Shown here in pieces: positions 5,231 to 12,696 of a DNA stretch of 13,265 nucleotides. The DNA is from DASXHZ01 sp036488085 (GTDB lineage Bacteria; Acidobacteriota; Thermoanaerobaculia; Gp7-AA8), in the NCBI GenBank assembly GCA_036488085.1, contig DASXHZ010000096.1:1-13265 (forward strand), written 5' to 3'. The notes under the pieces were generated by a model. The model ran no database searches, was not told where the DNA came from, and saw nothing but the letters and a program-made list of their open reading frames with translations. Position 1 is the stretch's first letter; the number at the start of each line of letters is the position of its first letter. The translations under genes and the position numbers were made by a program.

Positions 5231-8191
5231 TTAGAAGGTGATCTTGGCAGCGAGCTGCATGATGCGCTCGCCGTTCGACGTGAGCGGCTGGCGGAAGTTG
5301 GTCTGCCGCACCAGCGTGTTCGTCGCCGAGTTGTAGGAGTAGAGCCCGTTTCGCACCGAGTTCACGTTGCTGAAGTTGAAGAGGTTGAACGCCTCCGCGA
5401 TGAGCTGCAGCTTCGTGCCGTAGAACATGTTGATGTCCTTCGTCACGCGCGGGCTGATCTCGAAGATGTTCGGGAGGCGGAAGGTGTTGCGCCCGTAGCC
5501 CGGAACGCGGTCATTGCGGGCGTTGCCGTCGTTGTTGAGATCGAAGTTGTTCGAGAGGACGGCGCTGTACGGCTGGCCTGTCTGGTACGACGCGATGCCG
5601 CTGATCGACCAGCCGCCGAAGATTGCGTGCGCGATTCCGTTCTTCATGGTCTCGGCGTACGAGTCGAGCGACCAGACGCCGCTGAGGACGATGCGGTGGC
5701 GGACATCGTTGTCGCCATACGCCCAGTCGCCGCGGATATCGAGCGGGTCCTGGATGTACTTCGGATCGTCGGTGCCCGGGACGACGGCCGTCGCATCCGG
5801 CCGGTCGTCCTTCACCTGCGAGAACGTGTAGGCGAGGCGCGCCTGCCAGTTGTTCGAGAAGCGCTTCTGGAGGTCGAGGGTCAGGCCGTTGTAGCGCGAG
5901 TGCGCGCTCGACTGGAACGCGATGATCCTCGAGAAGTTCGCGAACGGACGTGTGGACGAGTACTTCTTGTACTGCGCGGTGCCGCCATCGGAGAGGTTGG
6001 CCGTCTCGATGGTGTAGTTGCCGACGTTCAGGTCGATCGAACGCGTCAGATCGTCGCCCTTCACGTACTGGTACGTCACGCCGAACGAGTAGTCGTCGCC
6101 GAAGCCCCGCTCGACGCCGAGGCTCGCCTGTTGCGTCTTCGGGTTCTGGAAGTCCTTGTCGAAGACGAAGATGGTCGGCTTCGGAATCTTGGCGCCGGTG
6201 GGGATCGACGAGAACGTGTTCGGATACGTCGGCAGCGGATCGTTCGGCGCGTTGAACGTGATCGTCTGCACGTTGATGCCGTTGTTCGAGTGTGCGGTGC
6301 CGACCACGATCGACGGCACGCGGCCGTAGAAGATGCCGTATCCGCCGCGGACGACGAGGCGGCTGTTCGACTCCGGCGTCCAGGCGAAACCCAAGCGCGG
6401 GCCGATGTTGTTGCGGTCCTTCGGAATGCGGCTCGTGTCGAGGCCGGCCGCGAGGAGCTGCGCGTCAGGATTCTGGACGCTCGGCTGCGCGACGTCCTGG
6501 AGGTCGTAGCGCAGGCCGGCGTTGACGGTGAGCGTTGGCCGGACGTGCCACTCGTCCTGGGCGAAGAGCGCGTACTCGGTCATGTCGGGATTCGTCGTCG
6601 GGCCACTGGTGCCCGGGCCCGGGAACGCCTGCGTGTACGACGCAACCTTGCCGTTGGTGTAGTCGGCGAGGCTGTTGAAGGTGTACGAGCCGAAGAAATT
6701 GCCGGGAAAGTAGTTGAGGATGCGGTCGCGATTGACGTCGAAGCCGCCCTTCATCGTGTGATTCGAGAAGACGTACGTCGCGGTGTCGGCGACCTGGCGG
6801 CGGCGGATGGTCGTCTCGCGCGGGCTGAAGGTGTTGCGGCCGAAGTTGAGAACGAGCGTCCCCTTCTCGAAAACGCGCGCTTCCGGATCGGCGCTGTTCG
6901 CGAAGCCTGGTTCGCTGTCCTTCGCATACTGGCCGCGCACTTCGTTGAAGAACGAGCCGCTGAAGATCTGCGAGTCGTTGCCGCTGAACGTGTCGGTGTT
7001 CACGAGCGAGTTGCCCGTGTGCTCCACCGAGTTCGAGCTGTTGCCGTTCTCGAAGTTGACGCCGCTGAACTTCTGCCGGTTGAAGCGCAGCGAGAGGTGA
7101 TTCTTCGCCGCGAGCTCGGAGTCGGTCTTGAGGAGGTAGACGTTCTGGTTCTGCTCCTTCGGGTAGGAGCCGGCGACGCCGTTGATGTGCGCGAGCGCCG
7201 CCTGCGAGGCTGCGTCGGTGGAAAAGCCGCCGGTCGGAACGCCGAGGATGACCGGGTTGTCGATCGAGTTCCGCTGCAGGTCGGCGTTCGCGAAGAAGAA
7301 GTGCTTCTCCTTCACGATCGGGCCGCCGAGCGAGGCGCCGTACTGGTCGTAGTGGTACGGGCTCTTCGCGCGGTTGTTGATCTCGTTGATGTAGTTGTTC
7401 GCGTTGAGGTCCTTGTCACGATAGAAGTCGAACGCCGAGCCGTGGAAGTCGTTCGTCCCCGACTTCGTGACGACGTTGATGACGGCGCCCGCGGCGCGGC
7501 CGTACTCGGCCGAATACGTGCCCGAGTTCACCTGAAACTCTTTCACGGCGTCCTGCGAGAACTGGTACGGCGCGCGTCCCGAGCCGGTGCGGCCGAGGGA
7601 CTGGCCGAAGAACGTGTTGTCATTGTTCGCTCCGTCGATGACGAGCGAGTTGAGCGTGCCGCGCTGGCCGGCAAAGCTGATGTCGCCGAGGCGCGTGTCC
7701 TTCACGACGCCGGGAGTGGTGAGCACGAAGTCGATGAAGTTGCGGCCGTTGGTCGGCAGGTTCTCGATCGATTTCTCGTTCACGACCGTCGACACCTGCG
7801 AGCGCGTCGTCTCGACGAGCGGCGTGGCGGCGGTGACGGTCATCGTCTCCGAGGCGCCTACCTTCATCTTCATGTTCAAGGCGACGTCAGTGCCGACGTT
7901 CACGACGATGTTGCCGAGCTTCAGCGGCTGGAAGCCGGCGAGCTCCGCGGTGACCGTGTATGTCGCCGGCGGCAACAGCGCGATCGCGTACTGCCCCTTC
8001 TCATTGGTGACGGTCGAGCGCGACGTGCTCGTCGCCGCGTTAGCCGCCGCAACGGTGACGCCCGGCACGACCGCACCGGTGGCGTCCGTCACGACTCCGG
8101 AGATGGAACCGTTGCTGCTTTGGGCGTACATGCACGACGGCATCGACGCCACCAGCAGCGCGAAAATCAAGCGGATAAGCTTCGCGTGCAT
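5231..8191 (-). CDS. TonB-dependent receptor, Oar-like, with carboxypeptidase-regulatory-like domain
   Basis: Outer-membrane beta-barrel receptor of 986 residues. It has a signal peptide (about 1-23: a Lys/Arg n-region, hydrophobic L-I-F-A-L-L-V-A, cleavage near M-Y-A), then a carboxypeptidase-regulatory-like (transthyretin-like) domain at about 28-112 beginning SISGVVTDATGAVVPG. A plug domain follows with NLPTNGRNF, then GQRGTLNSLVIDGANN, and AEYGRAAGAVINVVTKSGTN. A long barrel completes the protein and ends in F (L-A-A-K-I-T-F), the usual C-terminal barrel signal. The start is supported by AAGGAG 8 bases before the ATG. Such Oar-like receptors are very numerous in Acidobacteriota, and their substrates (polymers, peptides or metals) are mostly unknown. 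It is a single gene, divergent from the dehydrogenase and followed by the efflux operon on the same strand, from which it is separated by hairpins. No TonB/ExbBD genes are near. Confidence 0.93.
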   Translation of the reverse strand: MHAKLIRLIFALLVASMPSCMYAQSSNGSISGVVTDATGAVVPGVTVAAANAATSTSRSTVTNEKGQYAIALLPPATYTVTAELAGFQPLKLGNIVVNVGTDVALNMKMKVGASETMTVTAATPLVETTRSQVSTVVNEKSIENLPTNGRNFIDFVLTTPGVVKDTRLGDISFAGQRGTLNSLVIDGANNDNTFFGQSLGRTGSGRAPYQFSQDAVKEFQVNSGTYSAEYGRAAGAVINVVTKSGTNDFHGSAFDFYRDKDLNANNYINEINNRAKSPYHYDQYGASLGGPIVKEKHFFFANADLQRNSIDNPVILGVPTGGFSTDAASQAALAHINGVAGSYPKEQNQNVYLLKTDSELAAKNHLSLRFNRQKFSGVNFENGNSSNSVEHTGNSLVNTDTFSGNDSQIFSGSFFNEVRGQYAKDSEPGFANSADPEARVFEKGTLVLNFGRNTFSPRETTIRRRQVADTATYVFSNHTMKGGFDVNRDRILNYFPGNFFGSYTFNSLADYTNGKVASYTQAFPGPGTSGPTTNPDMTEYALFAQDEWHVRPTLTVNAGLRYDLQDVAQPSVQNPDAQLLAAGLDTSRIPKDRNNIGPRLGFAWTPESNSRLVVRGGYGIFYGRVPSIVVGTAHSNNGINVQTITFNAPNDPLPTYPNTFSSIPTGAKIPKPTIFVFDKDFQNPKTQQASLGVERGFGDDYSFGVTYQYVKGDDLTRSIDLNVGNYTIETANLSDGGTAQYKKYSSTRPFANFSRIIAFQSSAHSRYNGLTLDLQKRFSNNWQARLAYTFSQVKDDRPDATAVVPGTDDPKYIQDPLDIRGDWAYGDNDVRHRIVLSGVWSLDSYAETMKNGIAHAIFGGWSISGIASYQTGQPYSAVLSNNFDLNNDGNARNDRVPGYGRNTFRLPNIFEISPRVTKDINMFYGTKLQLIAEAFNLFNFSNVNSVRNGLYSYNSATNTLVRQTNFRQPLTSNGERIMQLAAKITF

Positions 8192-8236
8192 TGGACAAGC
8201 TCCTTGCGTTCGTGGAGATGTTTTTGGACTGCGAGA

Positions 8237-8251
8237 TTACTGGACGAGTAA
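8237..8251. repeat. Short inverted repeat in the receptor/dehydrogenase divergent gap
   Basis: TTACT and AGTAA are perfect inverted arms around GGACG, in the middle of the 86-bp region between the two divergent genes. It could be an operator for either side. The arms are only 5 bp, so chance is possible. No clear -35/-10 pair was found for either gene; minus-strand TATTCT (8262-8257) is the best -10 candidate for the receptor gene. Confidence 0.25.
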
Positions 8252-8277
8252 CGCCAGAATAGCACGGAGGACGACGC

Positions 8278-9651
8278 GTGCCGATTGCAACCGTGAACCC
8301 CGCTACCGGCGAAACGCTGCGTACATTCGACGCACTCAATGATGCCCAGATCGAGGAGCGGATCCGGTGTGCTGCGTCAGCCTTCGAAGCGAACCGTGCG
8401 AGAAGTTTCAGTGAGCGCGCGAAGCGGATGCGGCGCGCCGCAGAGCTCCTGGACCAGCGGAAAGACGCCTACGGCCGCATCCTAACCCTCGAAATGGGGA
8501 AGCCGATCAAGGCGGCCGTCGGCGAAGTGCAGAAGTGCGCGCTCGTCTGCCGCTACTACGCCGAGCACGCCGAGACGCACCTCGCCGACGAGCAGGTGAA
8601 GACCGAGGCCTACGAAACGTTCATCCGGTACCAGCCGATAGGGCCGGTCCTCGCCGTGATGCCGTGGAACTTCCCGTTCTGGCAGGTGTTCCGGTTTGCC
8701 GCGCCGGCGCTGATGGCGGGAAACGTCGGGTTGCTGAAGCACGCCTCGAACGTGCCACAGTCGGCACTCGCGATCGAGGACGTACTGCGCGACGCCGGCT
8801 TCGACCGGGACGAGTTCCAGACGTTGCTCATCGGCGCCGAGCAGGTTGCACGCATCATCGAGGACGAGCGGGTGAAAGCCGTCACGCTCACCGGCAGCGA
8901 GCCCGCCGGCGCGAGCGTGGCGAGCATCGCGGCAAGGCACATCAAGAAGAGCGTCCTCGAGCTCGGCGGCAGCGATCCGTTCGTCGTGATGCCGTCGGCG
9001 GATGTCGACAGGGCGGTCGAGGTCGCGGTGAAGGCGCGGATCGTCAACAACGGACAATCATGTATCGCCGCGAAACGCTTTATCGTTCACGAAAAGATAT
9101 ACGATCAATTCGCTTCTAAATTCGTAAATGCTATGAATGCATTGAAAGTCGGCGATCCGATGGATGAGACGGTCGACGTCGGCCCGCTCGCGATGCCGCA
9201 GATCGTCAGCGACATCGAGAAGCAGGTGCGCGACTCCGTCGCCGCCGGTGCGAAGCTGCTCTGCGGCGGGAAGCGCATCGGCGATCGCGGCAACTTCTAC
9301 GCGCCGACCGTTCTGGCCGACATCCCGAAGAACGCGCCGGCTTACGCTGAGGAGACGTTCGGCCCGGTCGCCTCGCTCTTTCGCGTACGCGACACCGACG
9401 AGGCGATCGCGCTCGCCAACGCCACGAGCTTCGGCCTCGGCTCGGCAGTCTGGACGAACGATCGCGCCGAGGCGGATCGCTTCATCGACGGAATCGAGGC
9501 CGGCCAGGTCTTCGTGAACGCGATGGTGGCTTCAGACCCGCGGGTCCCGTTCGGCGGCGTGAAGCACTCCGGCTTCGGCCGCGAGCTCGGCGTCTATGGC
9601 ATCCGCGAGTTCGTAAACATCAAGACGATCTGGATCAGCTCGATGAGCTAA
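8278..9651 (+). CDS. gabD1: NAD(P)-dependent succinate-semialdehyde dehydrogenase (GabD1/Sad type)
   Basis: Oxidises an aldehyde to the acid with NAD(P)+; for this subfamily the usual substrate is succinate semialdehyde (GABA shunt or alternative TCA route). The 457-residue protein aligns by eye along its full length with mycobacterial GabD1: start PIATVNPATGETLRTF, VMPWNFPFWQVFRFAAPAL with Asn131, KHASNVPQSAL, LTGSEPAG, LELGGSDPF with general base Glu228, NNGQSCIAAKRFI with catalytic Cys262, EETFGPVAS, and PFGGVKHSGFGRELG near the C-terminus. The GTG start has CGGAGG 7 bases upstream. Codons from about 9049 to 9152 are strikingly AT-rich compared with the rest, yet the protein stays conserved. 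Its stop interlocks with the stop of the convergent regulator gene (4 bp). No transaminase or 2-oxoglutarate decarboxylase is nearby, so the exact substrate is inferred from similarity alone. Confidence 0.88.
   Translation: MPIATVNPATGETLRTFDALNDAQIEERIRCAASAFEANRARSFSERAKRMRRAAELLDQRKDAYGRILTLEMGKPIKAAVGEVQKCALVCRYYAEHAETHLADEQVKTEAYETFIRYQPIGPVLAVMPWNFPFWQVFRFAAPALMAGNVGLLKHASNVPQSALAIEDVLRDAGFDRDEFQTLLIGAEQVARIIEDERVKAVTLTGSEPAGASVASIAARHIKKSVLELGGSDPFVVMPSADVDRAVEVAVKARIVNNGQSCIAAKRFIVHEKIYDQFASKFVNAMNALKVGDPMDETVDVGPLAMPQIVSDIEKQVRDSVAAGAKLLCGGKRIGDRGNFYAPTVLADIPKNAPAYAEETFGPVASLFRVRDTDEAIALANATSFGLGSAVWTNDRAEADRFIDGIEAGQVFVNAMVASDPRVPFGGVKHSGFGRELGVYGIREFVNIKTIWISSMS
9049..9152 (+). other. 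AT-rich, odd-codon patch inside the dehydrogenase gene
   Basis: By hand count 9071-9150 has 28 G/C in 80 bases (35%), whereas 8961-9040 just upstream has 57 in 80 (71%). Codons avoided elsewhere in the gene (ATA, AAA, AAT, GTA, TCT, GCT, TTG) cluster here. The change begins within two or three codons of the catalytic Cys codon and ends abruptly near 9150, while the protein sequence remains family-like. Confidence 0.8.
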
Positions 9652-10277
9652 CTCTTCAGCGGCTGGTCCGCGAAGATCCGGAAGGCGCAGCGCCCGTGGC
9701 CGCCCTGGAACGTCTCGTCGCGTTCGACGCGAACACCGAGGACGCGGGACAGGACGTCGACCGAGACGCTGCAGATCGAGTCGTTCGCCATCGCGACGTT
9801 GTAGTAGGGGCAGTTGCGCTCGATGAGGCGGTAGCCGTCGCGCGTCGTCTCGATGGACATGTAGGCGTCGGCCGCGTTGTAGAAGCTCTTCAACACGTCG
9901 ACCTTAGCCGGAAGCGGGAGCTCACGGAGCGACGGCTCGATCGACTGCACCTTCGCATCGGCGAGGCGCGCGAGCGGATCTTGATCGGATGCAAACTCGA
10001 GCAAGCTCGCGGCGAGCTCGTCGTACGACTTTGGAAAGAGATGGTCGCCTGATGGAGTGAGCTTGAAAATCGAAGCAGGACGGCCAGTACGATGGCGATC
10101 GCCTTTCGGAACGTCGTTGGCGACCCACCCTTCGCGATGGAGCAGGAGGAGCTGCTGCCGCACCGCTTCGCCCGTAAGGTGCAGCACACCAGCAAGTTCC
10201 GAGATGGTGGCCACGCCGCGGTTCTTGAGCTCCGTCAGGATCGCGCGACGGCTGTCCGGGAGCTGGGCGAGAGGAAT
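9648..10277 (-). CDS. SufR-like winged-helix regulator with three conserved-looking Cys, probable ATT start
   Basis: DNA-binding regulator of the ArsR/SufR-like type, 209 residues if started at ATT 10277. The N-terminal winged helix reads PLAQLPDSRRAILTELKNRG, then ATISELAGVLHLTGEAVRQQ, and the wing has GRPASIFKLTPSGDHLFP. The C-terminal half has E-R-N-C-P-Y-Y (Cys156), a second Cys at 169 and Cys197 in GRCAFRI. This C-x12-C-x27-C pattern resembles the iron-sulfur ligands of SufR-type regulators, so it may sense Fe-S or redox state (inference). The first ordinary start codon in frame, GTG 10214, would cut off helix 1. No ATG, GTG or TTG lies upstream in frame back to the tRNA, but ATT at 10277 has AAGGAG 7 bases ahead of it. 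No suf genes are in the window. It follows tRNA-Asn on the same strand. Confidence 0.8.
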   Translation of the reverse strand: MPLAQLPDSRRAILTELKNRGVATISELAGVLHLTGEAVRQQLLLLHREGWVANDVPKGDRHRTGRPASIFKLTPSGDHLFPKSYDELAASLLEFASDQDPLARLADAKVQSIEPSLRELPLPAKVDVLKSFYNAADAYMSIETTRDGYRLIERNCPYYNVAMANDSICSVSVDVLSRVLGVRVERDETFQGGHGRCAFRIFADQPLKS

Positions 10278-10284
10278 GGGGGCG

Positions 10285-10290
10285 CTCCTT
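10285..10290 (-). promoter_or_regulatory. Shine-Dalgarno AAGGAG supporting the ATT start
   Basis: Minus-strand AAGGAG ends 7 bases before ATT 10277. It is the strongest ribosome binding site in the region and fits no other start: the GTG at 10214 is more than 60 bases downstream and has nothing similar ahead of it. Confidence 0.6.
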
Positions 10291-10343
10291 TCAGACGGGG
10301 GAACGACCGAGCGGCCGTTTCGCTGAAGGAGGGTAGGAAAAAA

Positions 10344-10419
10344 TGGCTCCGGCAGTAGGACTCGAACCTACGACCCGCGGATTAACAGTCCGCTGCTCTA
10401 CCAACTGAGCTATGCCGGA
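10344..10419 (-). tRNA. tRNA-Asn (anticodon GTT), CCA encoded
   Basis: The 76-base cloverleaf on the minus strand has acceptor TCCGGCA pairing with TGCCGGA, then discriminator G and encoded CCA. The D arm is GCTC with AGTTGGTAGAGC, the anticodon loop is CTGTTAA with GTT in the middle, and the T arm is GTAGGTTCGAGTCCTAC. All stems are intact. Six T residues follow the CCA directly (10343-10338). It precedes the SufR-like regulator gene by 66 bases. Confidence 0.97.
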
Positions 10420-10437
10420 GTGCTGCGAAGGCGGCGG

Positions 10438-10466
10438 AAAATAGCAGAGGCCTTCGGGGAGGTCAA
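10438..10466 (-). promoter_or_regulatory. Sigma-70-type promoter of tRNA-Asn
   Basis: Minus-strand TTGACC (10466-10461) and TATTTT (10443-10438) are separated by exactly 17 bases. The start would be near 10431, giving a leader of about 12 bases before the mature tRNA 5' end at 10419. It is the clearest -35/-10 pair in the window. It shares the 111-bp gap with the divergent rng promoter. Confidence 0.7.
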
Positions 10467-10517
10467 CAACCGCGCCCTGGCGGCATCTATTCTCGCTGAT
10501 CGCGCGGGGTCGCAGTC

Positions 10518-10523
10518 TACAAT
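10518..10523 (+). promoter_or_regulatory. -10 hexamer TACAAT for a leaderless rng mRNA
   Basis: TACAAT is followed by seven bases (CCCGCGC) and then the rng ATG at 10531. No Shine-Dalgarno is present, so transcription would start at the ATG itself. No clear -35 is seen at the matching distance (10495-10500 is GCTGAT). Confidence 0.5.
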
Positions 10524-10530
10524 CCCGCGC

Positions 10531-12027
10531 ATGTCGCGCGAGATCGTGATCAATGCGACGAAGCACGAGTCGCGCATCGCCGTCCTCGATGAGGCGCACG
10601 TCGTCGAGCTTTGGGTCGAGCGGACGCGCCATCGGACCATCGTCGGGAACATCTACAAAGGGCGCGTGACGAAGGTGCTCCCCGGCATGCAGTCGGCCTT
10701 CGTCGACCTCGGCCTGGAGCGCGACGCGTTTCTCTACGTCTCCGACGTCATCGAGGACTTCGAAGACTTCGAGACGGACGGCGGAGACGAGCTGCAACTC
10801 GACGACGTCTCGAATCATCGCCCGGAGGCGTCCATCTCCGATCTGCTGCGCGAAGGGCAGGAGATCGTCGTTCAGGTCTCGAAAGACACCATCGCCGGCA
10901 AGGGCGCGCGCATCACGAGCCACATCACGCTCCCCGGCCGCTTTCTGGTCTACATGCCGACCGTCTCGCACATCGGCGTCTCACGCCGCATCGAAGACGA
11001 AGGCGAACGCGCCCGCCTCAAGGAGATCCTCGAGCGGATCCGTCCCGCGGGCCTCGGCGGCTTCATCGTCCGCACGGCAGGCGAGGAGCGGAACGAGGAA
11101 GACTTCGTCGCCGACCTGAAGTACCTCGTCGACCTGTGGGAACAGATCCGCCGCCGTGCTGAGAAGAGCTCCGCGCCATCGGTGATCCACCACGACCTCG
11201 ACCTCGTCCTGCGCACGATTCGCGACGTCCTCTCGCCGGAGTTCAAGAGCGTGTGGGTCGACTCCGTCGATCAGTACCAGCGCATCGTGGAGTTCCTGGA
11301 CCACATCCAGCCGGCGCTCGTCTCGCGCGTCCGCCTGTTCCGGCGCGACGAGCCGATCTTCGAGGAGTTCGGAATCGACTCGGAGATCGCGAAGGCGCTC
11401 AAGTCGAAGGTGTGGCTCAGGTCCGGCGGCTACATCGTCATCAATCAGACCGAGGCGCTCGTCGCGATCGACGTCAACACGGGCAAGTACGTCGGCAAGA
11501 AGAACCTCGAAGAGACCGTCTTCCGCACCAACCTCGAAGCCGCGAAGGAGATCGTGCGGCAGATTCGCCTCCGCGATCTCGGCGGAATCATCGTCCTCGA
11601 CTTCATCGACATGGAAGATCCGCAGAATCGCGAGCGGCTCTTCGAAACGCTCGAGAACGAGATCAAGAAGGATCGGTCGAAGACCAAGATCCTCCAGATC
11701 TCCGAATTCGGCCTGATCGAGATGACGCGCAAGCGCGTCCGGCAGTCGCTGGAGCGCTCGCTGACGCAGGCGTGTCCGTACTGCGGCGGCTCCGGCCGGA
11801 TTAAGTCAAACACGACCATCGCGCTCGAGATCTGGCGCGAGTTGATGAAGGTCCGCGACTTCCACGACGGACAAGACGTGATCGTAAGGCTGAATCCGAT
11901 CGTCTATGCCACGCTGCACGCCGGAGATCCGATTTTCGAGGAGCTGGAGCGGTCTCTCGGCATCCATCTCGTCTTCAAGCCGGACGAGGCGCTGCATCAC
12001 GAACAGTTTGACGTCATGCGCTTCTGA
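10531..12027 (+). CDS. rng: Ribonuclease G/E family endoribonuclease
   Basis: Endoribonuclease of the RNase E/G family, acting in rRNA maturation and mRNA decay. The 498-residue length fits RNase G (CafA) rather than the much longer RNase E, because there is no C-terminal scaffold. Domains: an N-terminal strand region REIVINATKHESRIAVL, an S1 domain starting at GNIYKGRVTKVLPGMQSAFV (about 39-125, with an acidic insert after SDV), the 5'-sensor/RNase-H-like middle including GGFIVRTAG, then the DNase-I-like catalytic part. Catalytic Mg ligands are Asp314 (ALVAIDVNTGKYVG) and Asp357 (VLDFIDMED); the Zn-link is Cys415/Cys418 in ACPYCGGSGR. I chose ATG 10531 over upstream codons because the earlier frame runs into the tRNA gene. 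It is followed after 37 bases by the zinc-ribbon gene. Confidence 0.95.
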   Translation: MSREIVINATKHESRIAVLDEAHVVELWVERTRHRTIVGNIYKGRVTKVLPGMQSAFVDLGLERDAFLYVSDVIEDFEDFETDGGDELQLDDVSNHRPEASISDLLREGQEIVVQVSKDTIAGKGARITSHITLPGRFLVYMPTVSHIGVSRRIEDEGERARLKEILERIRPAGLGGFIVRTAGEERNEEDFVADLKYLVDLWEQIRRRAEKSSAPSVIHHDLDLVLRTIRDVLSPEFKSVWVDSVDQYQRIVEFLDHIQPALVSRVRLFRRDEPIFEEFGIDSEIAKALKSKVWLRSGGYIVINQTEALVAIDVNTGKYVGKKNLEETVFRTNLEAAKEIVRQIRLRDLGGIIVLDFIDMEDPQNRERLFETLENEIKKDRSKTKILQISEFGLIEMTRKRVRQSLERSLTQACPYCGGSGRIKSNTTIALEIWRELMKVRDFHDGQDVIVRLNPIVYATLHAGDPIFEELERSLGIHLVFKPDEALHHEQFDVMRF

Positions 12028-12064
12028 TCGGCACGTCCTATGCACTTTTGGGGGGTGAGCAGCA

Positions 12065-12409
12065 ATGTCCCTCGAAGACACATTCACCAACCTCGCCTCA
12101 TTCCTCAACAGCCTCGATGCTGAGGGAGAGCAGAAGTTCGAGCTCTCGCACTCTCTCGTGATCATCTGCCCCGACTGCGGGAAGAACATCGCGTTTCGCG
12201 GCCGCTGCCCGAAGTGCGGCGGCAATAGCTGGATCCCGGCGGGTCACACCGGCGGCATCTTCGAGCAGATGAAAGCGCAGCGCTGGCGGACCATCGCGAA
12301 CGCGCCCGTCGAGTTCGCGTCGGACGACGACGAGATCGAGGAACCGAAGGCGGATACGCGCCGGTCGAAGCCCCGCGCCGAGATGGAATCGCGCGCCGAA
12401 CAGCGTTAG
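12065..12409 (+). CDS. Small zinc-ribbon protein of unknown function
   Basis: A 114-residue cytoplasmic protein. An N-terminal helical stretch (about 1-30) precedes a zinc ribbon with Cys35-x2-Cys38 (ICPDCGK) and Cys48-x2-Cys51 (CPKCGG), followed by SWIPAGH. The remaining half is polar, with an acidic run (D-D-D-E-I-E-E) and an Arg/Lys/Glu tail, probably disordered. I do not recognise a named family beyond the ribbon; nucleic-acid binding or redox sensing is possible. It has a GGGGTGAG Shine-Dalgarno just ahead of the ATG, unlike rng. Being 37 bases after rng on the same strand, it may be co-transcribed. Its TAG interlocks with the TAA of the convergent DUF507 gene. Confidence 0.75.
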   Translation: MSLEDTFTNLASFLNSLDAEGEQKFELSHSLVIICPDCGKNIAFRGRCPKCGGNSWIPAGHTGGIFEQMKAQRWRTIANAPVEFASDDDEIEEPKADTRRSKPRAEMESRAEQR

Positions 12410-12690
12410 CTGTCGAGCCCTTCGCGCAAGTACTCCTCGTCCATGAACTGACGGAAGAGCTCTTCGTACTCGCGTGAGGCGCGTGACGGCGGCTTGCGCA
12501 TGGTCGCGATGCGGCGCCGGACGTTCTCCTCGCGCTCTTCCTCGCGGCGGAACTCGTCGGCCATCGCGGAGGCGATCGCTTGATGCACGGCATCGCGGTC
12601 CTTCAGCAACGTGATCGAGCGCGTGCGGACCATCGCGTCGAGCAAATCTCGCGAGAGCTGGTTGATTCGTTCGCGCGAGACTTTCCGCAT
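12406..12690 (-). CDS. DUF507 family protein
   Basis: A 94-residue, highly charged helical protein starting MRKVSRERINQLSRDLLDAM, which matches the DUF507 N-terminal pattern (M-R-x-S-x-E-R-I-N-x-L). It continues with a region rich in Glu and Arg (REEEREENVRRRIATM) and an acidic C-terminus. DUF507 proteins have no established function. I chose ATG 12690 rather than the upstream start at 12744 because the family begins here and because TACAAT lies exactly 6 bases before this ATG. It starts 13 bases after the gyrA stop on the same strand. Its stop overlaps that of the convergent zinc-ribbon gene by 4 bp. Confidence 0.82.
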   Translation of the reverse strand: MRKVSRERINQLSRDLLDAMVRTRSITLLKDRDAVHQAIASAMADEFRREEEREENVRRRIATMRKPPSRASREYEELFRQFMDEEYLREGLDS

Positions 12691-12696
12691 GTGCCG

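Noticed and set aside
8122..8134. Possible lipoprotein signal (Cys20 of the receptor)
   Set aside because: The residues before the Cys (S-M-P-S) do not fit a lipobox, and a normal signal-peptidase I site follows a few residues later.
5627..8251. An 874-codon open frame on the + strand
   Set aside because: It is antisense to the receptor gene, rich in Arg, Val, Ala and Glu with no domain. Such long mirror frames are expected opposite GC-rich genes, and the receptor on the - strand is unmistakable.
8482..9057. Antisense open frames within the dehydrogenase
   Set aside because: No motifs, and overlap with a fully conserved enzyme gene.
10420..10530. Upstream start for RNase G at 10420
   Set aside because: It begins one base past the tRNA-Asn 5' end and covers its promoter, and family homology begins at ATG 10531.
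10291..10971. A 226-codon minus-strand open frame through the tRNA and rng start
   Set aside because: It spans a tRNA gene and is antisense to conserved RNase G codons; it is a compositional shadow.
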